Both the position numbers and the translations under genes were made by a program. From Clavibacter capsici (GTDB taxonomy: Bacteria > Actinomycetota > Actinomycetes > Actinomycetales > Microbacteriaceae): 64,000 bases of DNA. Shown here one piece after another: positions 60,134 to 64,000 of the stretch (position 1 is its first letter; each line of letters starts with the position of its first letter). The stretch spans positions 1,364,001 to 1,428,000 of the forward strand of contig NZ_CP012573.1 in the NCBI RefSeq assembly GCF_001280205.1. Direction: 5' to 3'. The notes under the pieces are model-generated. The model worked only from the letters and a program-made list of their open reading frames with translations. It was not told where the DNA came from and did no database searches.

Positions 60134-60640
60134 TCAGTCGCGCGTCGGCGACCGGTGCAGCTCCACGTCGAGCCGGCCCCGGTCGGCGGTCGCGGTCATC
60201 CAGGTGAAGTCGGGCTGGCGCCGCCGGTCGGTGGGGGAGCCCGGGTTGAGGAGCCGCAGCCCCGAAGGCGTCACGGTGTCCCACGGGATGTGGCTGTGGC
60301 CGAACACCAGCACGTCGGTCTCGGGGAAGGCGGCGTCCATCCGCCGCTCGCGCCCCGTGGAGGCGCCGGTCTCGTGCGTCACCGCGAACCGGATCCCCTC
60401 GATCACCGCCCGCGCCGTCTCCGGCAGCCGCGCCCGGAGCCCGGCCGGGTCGTTGTTGCCCCAGCAGGCGACGAGCCGGGCGGCGCGGGCCTCGAGCGCG
60501 TCGAGCGCGGGCTCGTCGACCCAGTCGCCCGCGTGGATCACGACGTCGGCCGCGTCGACCGCGCGCCAGAGCGCCCGCGGCAGGTCCTTCGCGCGCTTCG
60601 GGAGGTGGGTGTCGCTGAGGAGGACGAGCGATGCGGTCAC
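60134..60640 (-). CDS. metallophosphoesterase (YfcE/MJ0936 type)
   Basis: A 168-residue calcineurin-like phosphodiesterase. All metal-binding blocks are present: LLSDTHLPK, VIHAGDWVDE, CWGNNDP, VTHE and VFGHSHIP. The length fits the small YfcE/MJ0936 class that hydrolyses phosphodiesters. GTG 60640 has TACCGT seven bases upstream. It is divergent from the acetyltransferase gene and convergent with the M20 peptidase gene, whose stop is three bases away. Confidence 0.9.
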   Translation of the reverse strand: MTASLVLLSDTHLPKRAKDLPRALWRAVDAADVVIHAGDWVDEPALDALEARAARLVACWGNNDPAGLRARLPETARAVIEGIRFAVTHETGASTGRERRMDAAFPETDVLVFGHSHIPWDTVTPSGLRLLNPGSPTDRRRQPDFTWMTATADRGRLDVELHRSPTRD

Positions 60641-60647
60641 CCGTCCC

Positions 60648-60653
60648 ACGGTA
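60648..60653 (-). promoter_or_regulatory. -10 element of the phosphoesterase gene
   Basis: TACCGT on the minus strand, seven bases, then GTG 60640. Confidence 0.45.
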
Positions 60654-60670
60654 CGCGGACCCGGCTCCCG

Positions 60671-60676
60671 TACCCT
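60671..60676 (+). promoter_or_regulatory. -10 element of the GNAT gene
   Basis: TACCCT, six bases, then GTG 60683. Confidence 0.5.
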
Positions 60677-60682
60677 CGACCC

Positions 60683-61216
60683 GTGACCCCGACCACCCGC
60701 GACCTCGTGCCCGCCGACCTCGCCTGGATGGTGCCGCTCAACAACGCGGCCGTCCCCGCGGTCCCGCCCATGGACGCCGCGTCCCTCGGCGACGTGCTCG
60801 CGCACGCGGACCTCGCGATCGCCGTGGTCGACGGCGAGGCCCCCGACGCGGCGCCGCTCGGCATGCTCCTCGCGATGCAGCCCGGCGGCGCGTACGACAG
60901 CCCGAACTACCGCTGGTTCGGGGAGCACGGCGTCGACGGCCTGTACGTCGACCGCATCGTCGTCGCCGACGGACAGCGCGGGCGGCGGCTCGGGCAGGTG
61001 CTCTACGCCCGCGTCTTCGCGGAGGCCCGACGGACCGGCCGCTCCGCGGTGACCTGCGAGGTCAACACCCTCCCGCCGAACCCCGGCTCGCTGGCCTTCC
61101 ACGGGAGGCTCGGCTTCGTCCGGGTCGGCGAGCTCGTCGACGACGACGGCCTGCACGCCGTCGCGATGCTCGCCGCTCCCGTGGATCCGCACGCCCCCGA
61201 CCCCGCCGCCCGCTGA
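60683..61216 (+). CDS. GNAT family N-acetyltransferase
   Basis: A 177-residue GCN5-related acetyltransferase. The acetyl-CoA motif A is LYVDRIVVADGQRGRRLGQVLYARVFAEAR (Q/R-G-x-G variant QRGRRLG). Motif B is NTLPPNPGSLAFHGRLGFVRVGE. The target is unknown. Start GTG 60683 is set by the TACCCT spacing; no Shine-Dalgarno site is visible. Confidence 0.87.
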   Translation: MTPTTRDLVPADLAWMVPLNNAAVPAVPPMDAASLGDVLAHADLAIAVVDGEAPDAAPLGMLLAMQPGGAYDSPNYRWFGEHGVDGLYVDRIVVADGQRGRRLGQVLYARVFAEARRTGRSAVTCEVNTLPPNPGSLAFHGRLGFVRVGELVDDDGLHAVAMLAAPVDPHAPDPAAR

Positions 61217-61273
61217 TCCGCGCGGCATGATGGACGGGACCCGACCACCCACCCGCCCCTCGAGGAGGCGCCC

Positions 61274-61888
61274 ATGACCGGCATCACCCGCGGCTTCGTC
61301 GGCCGCCCCCGGAAGGGCCCGGCCGACCGCCTCCCGCCCGGCCAGTACGACACGCAGGGCGGCTGGCCCGTGCTCACCGCGGAGGCGGTGCCGAACCTGC
61401 CCGAGTCGCGCTGGTCGATCGCCGTGGACGGCCTCGTCGAGCGCCCCACCTCGTGGGACTGGGACGCGGCGCACGCGCTGCCCCGCTCCGAGTACGCGGG
61501 CGACATCCACTGCGTCACGACGTGGACGCGCCTCGACACGCGCTTCGCGGGCGTCAGCGTCGACACCCTGCTCGACGCGGCGGGTCCGCTGCCCGAGGCG
61601 CGGTTCGTGCTCGCGACCTCGCACTCCGGCTACACGACGAACCTCCCGCTCGACGACCTCCGCGGCGGACGCGCGTGGATCGCGTTCGAGGCCGACGGAC
61701 GGCCGCTCACCGCGGACCACGGCGGGCCGGCGCGGCTCCTCGTCCCGCACCTCTACTTCTGGAAGAGCGCGAAGTGGATCGCCCGGCTGACGCTCCTCGA
61801 CCGCGACCAGCAGGGCTTCTGGGAGCGCAACGGGTACCACGACCGCGGCGACCCGTGGCGCGAGCAGCGCTACCAGGGGGACCGCTGA
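61274..61888 (+). CDS. sulfite-oxidase-type molybdopterin protein
   Basis: A 204-residue molybdopterin-dependent oxidoreductase of the small sulfite oxidase/YedY-like fold. The molybdenum-ligating cysteine is in AGDIHCVTTWTRLD (C80). The LATSHSGYTTNLPLDDL and GGPARLLVPHLYFWKSAKW blocks are typical. There is no Tat signal, so it is probably cytoplasmic. GAGGAGG precedes the ATG. It is coupled to the downstream flavoprotein, likely its electron partner. Confidence 0.9.
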   Translation: MTGITRGFVGRPRKGPADRLPPGQYDTQGGWPVLTAEAVPNLPESRWSIAVDGLVERPTSWDWDAAHALPRSEYAGDIHCVTTWTRLDTRFAGVSVDTLLDAAGPLPEARFVLATSHSGYTTNLPLDDLRGGRAWIAFEADGRPLTADHGGPARLLVPHLYFWKSAKWIARLTLLDRDQQGFWERNGYHDRGDPWREQRYQGDR

Positions 61889-62631
61889 GCGCGGCCCCGG
61901 GCGGGATCCCGCCCGCGCGCGTCCCGTCGGTCCCCGCGTCCGTCGGGGGCGAGTGGCGCACGGCGACCATCACGGCGCTCGAGCACCCGACGCCCGGGAC
62001 GGTCCTGCTGCGCTTCGACGTGCCCGACCGGATCCCGCACCTCCCCGGCCAGCACTGCGTCGTGCGGCTGCGCGCCGAGGACGGCTACACGGCCCAGCGC
62101 TCGTACTCGATCCTCTCGGCGCCGCACGAGGACGGCATCGAGCTGCTGATGGAGCGCTACGAGGACGGCGAGGTGAGCGGCTTCTTCGCCGACGTGGCGG
62201 AGGTCGGCGACGAGATCGAGATGCGGCTGCCGATCGGCGGCTTCTTCCTCTGGGACGGCGCGACGCCCGCGGTGGGCCTCGGCGGCGGGACGGGCGCGGT
62301 GCCGCTCGTGGCGATGCTCCGCCACGCGCGGCACCTCGGCGTGCCCGACCTCGTCCGCGTCGCCGTCTCGGCGCGCACCGCGGCCGACGTCCCGTGCCGG
62401 GCGGAGCTGGAGGCCGCGGGCGCGCTCGTGGCGGCCACGCGCGAGCGGCACGGCGCGCGGGGGTACGGGCGGCTGCGGGCCGAGGAGGTCGCGTCGCTCG
62501 CGGGAGGCGCCGGGGTGGCGTTCGTGTGCGGATCCACCGCGTTCGCGGGCGGGGCCACGCGCCTCCTCCTCGACGCCGGGGTCGGGCGCGACGTGATCCG
62601 CATCGAGCAGTTCGGCCCGTCCGGGGAGTGA
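61885..62631 (+). CDS. ferredoxin-NADP reductase-like flavoprotein
   Basis: A 248-residue FAD/NAD(P)-binding reductase of the ferredoxin-reductase type without an iron-sulfur domain. It has HLPGQHCVVRLRAEDGYTAQRSYSILSAP (FAD, RxYS), GLGGGTGAVPLVAML (NAD(P) pyrophosphate) and FVCGSTAFAGGATRLLLDAG. No ATG, GTG or TTG lies between the upstream stop and the conserved domain. A CTG at 61885 overlaps that stop as CTGA and has AGGGGG just upstream. The alternative is GTG 61855, inside the upstream gene. It probably passes electrons to or from the molybdopterin protein. Confidence 0.82.
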   Translation: MSAAPGGIPPARVPSVPASVGGEWRTATITALEHPTPGTVLLRFDVPDRIPHLPGQHCVVRLRAEDGYTAQRSYSILSAPHEDGIELLMERYEDGEVSGFFADVAEVGDEIEMRLPIGGFFLWDGATPAVGLGGGTGAVPLVAMLRHARHLGVPDLVRVAVSARTAADVPCRAELEAAGALVAATRERHGARGYGRLRAEEVASLAGGAGVAFVCGSTAFAGGATRLLLDAGVGRDVIRIEQFGPSGE

Positions 62632-62707
62632 CGCGGCCGTTCCCCTCGCGCCCGGTCGCGGCCACACTGGACCGGACGGCGACGGAGCCGCGGGGAGCGG
62701 GTGGTCG

Positions 62708-63238
62708 ATGCGATCGGTGGTGCTGCTGCGGGGGATCAACGTCGGGCGCGCGAAGCAGGTCCCCATGGCGGACCTCGTGTCCGCGCTCGAGGGCCTCGGA
62801 TACCGGCACGTGCGCACGCACCTGCGGAGCGGCAACGCGGTCGTGGACCACGACCGGCCGAGCGGGATCGGCGCGGCCGTCGCCATCGAGGACGCCGTCC
62901 GCCAGGCGACGGGCGTCACCGCCGACGTGCACGTGGTCGACGAGGGGGACTTCCGGAGGATCGCGGCGGGCATGCCGTTCGGTCCGGTCGCCGACGACCC
63001 GTCGCGGCTCCTCGTCTCCTTCGTCGACCGGCCCCTCGACCCGTCGCCCGAGCCGCCGCCCGCCGCGTCGATCGCGCCCGACCTCCTTGCCGTCACCCGT
63101 GACGCCGTCTACTCGTGGCACCCCGACGGGGTCTCGGCGTCGCGCGTGCCGCCCGCGTTCTGGCGCGGCCTCGGGGTGTCCGTCACGGCGCGGAACGCGC
63201 GCACGGCGGCCGCGATCGTCGCGCTCCTCGATGCCTGA
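62708..63238 (+). CDS. DUF1697 family protein
   Basis: A 176-residue protein of the DUF1697 family. The diagnostic start is VVLLRGINVGRAKQVPMADLVSALEGLGY, followed by VRTHLRSGNAVVD; the C-terminus is WRGLGVSVTARNARTAAAIVALL. There is no signal or membrane segment. The function of the family is not known. GGGGAG precedes the ATG at a workable distance. It stands alone, followed by two hairpins. Confidence 0.88.
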   Translation: MRSVVLLRGINVGRAKQVPMADLVSALEGLGYRHVRTHLRSGNAVVDHDRPSGIGAAVAIEDAVRQATGVTADVHVVDEGDFRRIAAGMPFGPVADDPSRLLVSFVDRPLDPSPEPPPAASIAPDLLAVTRDAVYSWHPDGVSASRVPPAFWRGLGVSVTARNARTAAAIVALLDA

Positions 63239-63306
63239 CGGGCCGCCGGAGCGCACGTGCCCCCGGGCGTGTCCCCCGCACGGGGGTGGACTCGGCCGCC
63301 CGTCAT

Positions 63307-63328
63307 GCCCCCGTTCCGCATCGGGGGC
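63307..63328 (+). terminator. terminator candidate after the DUF1697 gene
   Basis: A 7-bp perfect stem (63307-63313 with 63322-63328) closes an 8-base loop. A smaller hairpin (63273-63286) precedes it. Confidence 0.5.
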
Positions 63329-63360
63329 GCGGCAGCCTCCTCACCGCCCGGACGGGGGGA

Positions 63361-63366
63361 TAGGTT
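63361..63366 (+). promoter_or_regulatory. -10 element of the MpaB-like gene
   Basis: TAGGTT, seven bases, then GTG 63374. Confidence 0.45.
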
Positions 63367-63373
63367 CGTGATC

Positions 63374-64000
63374 GTGAGCAGATTCGCCGACCGCTGGAAG
63401 TCCCACATCCTGGAGACGTTCTCCGCGGACGCGGAGGGCCGGCCGCAGTGGATCCAGGACCTGGAGAAGGGTGAGGACGAGGGCTGGTTCGGCCCCGGCT
63501 CCGCGGTCTGGGCGGTGCACGGCGGCATGCCGACGCTCGTGGCGGGGATCCGCGCCCTCCTCATGCAGACGCTGCACCCGGGCGCCATGGCGGGCGTCCA
63601 CGACTGGTCGCGCTACCGCGAGGACCCGCTGGGCCGCCTGGCCGGCACCGTGCGCTGGGTCATCACCACCTCGTTCGGCGACCGCGACACCGCGGTCGAC
63701 GTGAGCCGCCGCGTGCGCGGCTACCACCGCAAGGTGCAGGGCACGTTCGTCGACGGCCTCGGCGTCGAGCGGCCCTACAGCGCCAACGACCCCGACCTCC
63801 TCTCCTGGGTCCACATCGTCTTCACCGACGCGTTCCTCAGCACGCACATGCAGTGGGGGCCGCCGATCCCCGGCGGGCCCGACCGGTACGTGGCGGAGTG
63901 GGCGAAGGCCGGCGAGCTCATGGGGGTCGAGGCGCCGCCGCGCTCGCACGCCGAGCTGCACGCCCAGATCGACGCCTTCCACGACCAGGGCCTCCTCCGC
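63374..64000 (+). CDS. oxygenase MpaB family protein (DUF2236), partial
   Basis: The first 209 residues of a DUF2236/MpaB-type protein, running off the window end with no stop. The family includes the latex-clearing-protein-like and MpaB oxygenases, which use heme or a metal. Recognisable parts are WFGPGSAVWAVHGG, LLMQTLHPGAMAGVHDWSRY (conserved HP...G..H), RWVITTSFGDRDTA and the histidine-bearing YHRKVQGT. SANDPDLLSWVHIVFTDAFL is also typical. The start is taken as GTG 63374; GTG 63368 is also in frame. Confidence 0.85.
   Translation, partial: MSRFADRWKSHILETFSADAEGRPQWIQDLEKGEDEGWFGPGSAVWAVHGGMPTLVAGIRALLMQTLHPGAMAGVHDWSRYREDPLGRLAGTVRWVITTSFGDRDTAVDVSRRVRGYHRKVQGTFVDGLGVERPYSANDPDLLSWVHIVFTDAFLSTHMQWGPPIPGGPDRYVAEWAKAGELMGVEAPPRSHAELHAQIDAFHDQGLLR

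Overview
The window is a very GC-rich, densely coded actinobacterial chromosome segment. Its gene content and order (rplS-lepB-rnhB-DUF2469-yraN-comM-dprA-xerC, then rpsB-tsf-pyrH-frr-cdsA), DivIVA-type coiled-coil proteins and frequent GTG starts fit the family Microbacteriaceae. The protein sequences look like a Clavibacter-type plant-associated species; that genus call is recognition, not a database result. I see no rRNA, tRNA, CRISPR array, insertion sequence, phage gene or replication origin, and no gene-free stretch longer than 300 bases.

Region by region. 0-7 kb: ribosomal protein L19, signal peptidase I, RNase HII, a DUF2469 protein, a YraN-type nuclease-fold protein, the natural-transformation pair ComM/DprA in one overlapping run, then a Xer recombinase. 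7-15 kb: a secreted M23 peptidase, a sugar-porter transporter, the translation/nucleotide block rpsB-tsf-pyrH-frr with cdsA, a small protein with a duplicated DivIVA-like module, and a secreted transglycosylase. 15-24 kb: a Na+/H+ antiporter, a small Cys/His protein with an alpha/beta hydrolase, an AI-2E family permease paired with a 591-residue DivIVA-like coiled-coil protein, and divergently a 620-residue membrane protein coupled to a thioredoxin-fold/TPR protein that carries an apparent frameshift. 24-36 kb: an alpha-glucan district: GlgE and GlgB translationally coupled on the minus strand, GlgP divergent, GlgX further on, with an exported SGNH hydrolase between them. 35.7-42 kb: cysteine desulfurase-mnmA-ligA in an overlapping run and an exported alpha/beta hydrolase. 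42-47.6 kb: a META-domain lipoprotein (frameshifted) and gatC-gatA-gatB followed by an ABC-F ATPase. 47.6-51 kb: a surface lipoprotein, a DedA membrane protein and a Gly/Asp-rich protein. 51-58.5 kb: six minus-strand genes for lipid or acyl metabolism, including two paralogous 562-residue acyl-CoA ligases. 58.5-64 kb: an M20 peptidase, a phosphoesterase, a GNAT, a sulfite-oxidase-type enzyme with its flavoprotein partner, a DUF1697 protein and a truncated MpaB/DUF2236 oxygenase.

How the genes work together: overlapping ATGA/GTGA junctions mark translationally coupled units (lepB-rnhB, yraN-comM-dprA, desulfurase-mnmA-ligA, gatA-gatB-ABC-F, glgE-glgB, the 620-residue protein with its TPR partner). 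Many first genes instead carry a TAnnnT hexamer ending 6-7 bases before the start codon, the geometry expected for leaderless mRNAs. No clearly new defence or mobile system is visible. The most unusual signals are this leaderless pattern, an overlapping bidirectional promoter between glgX and the cysteine desulfurase, two one-base frameshifts in C/G runs, a visible excess of GGATCC, and the paired-ligase lipid cluster.
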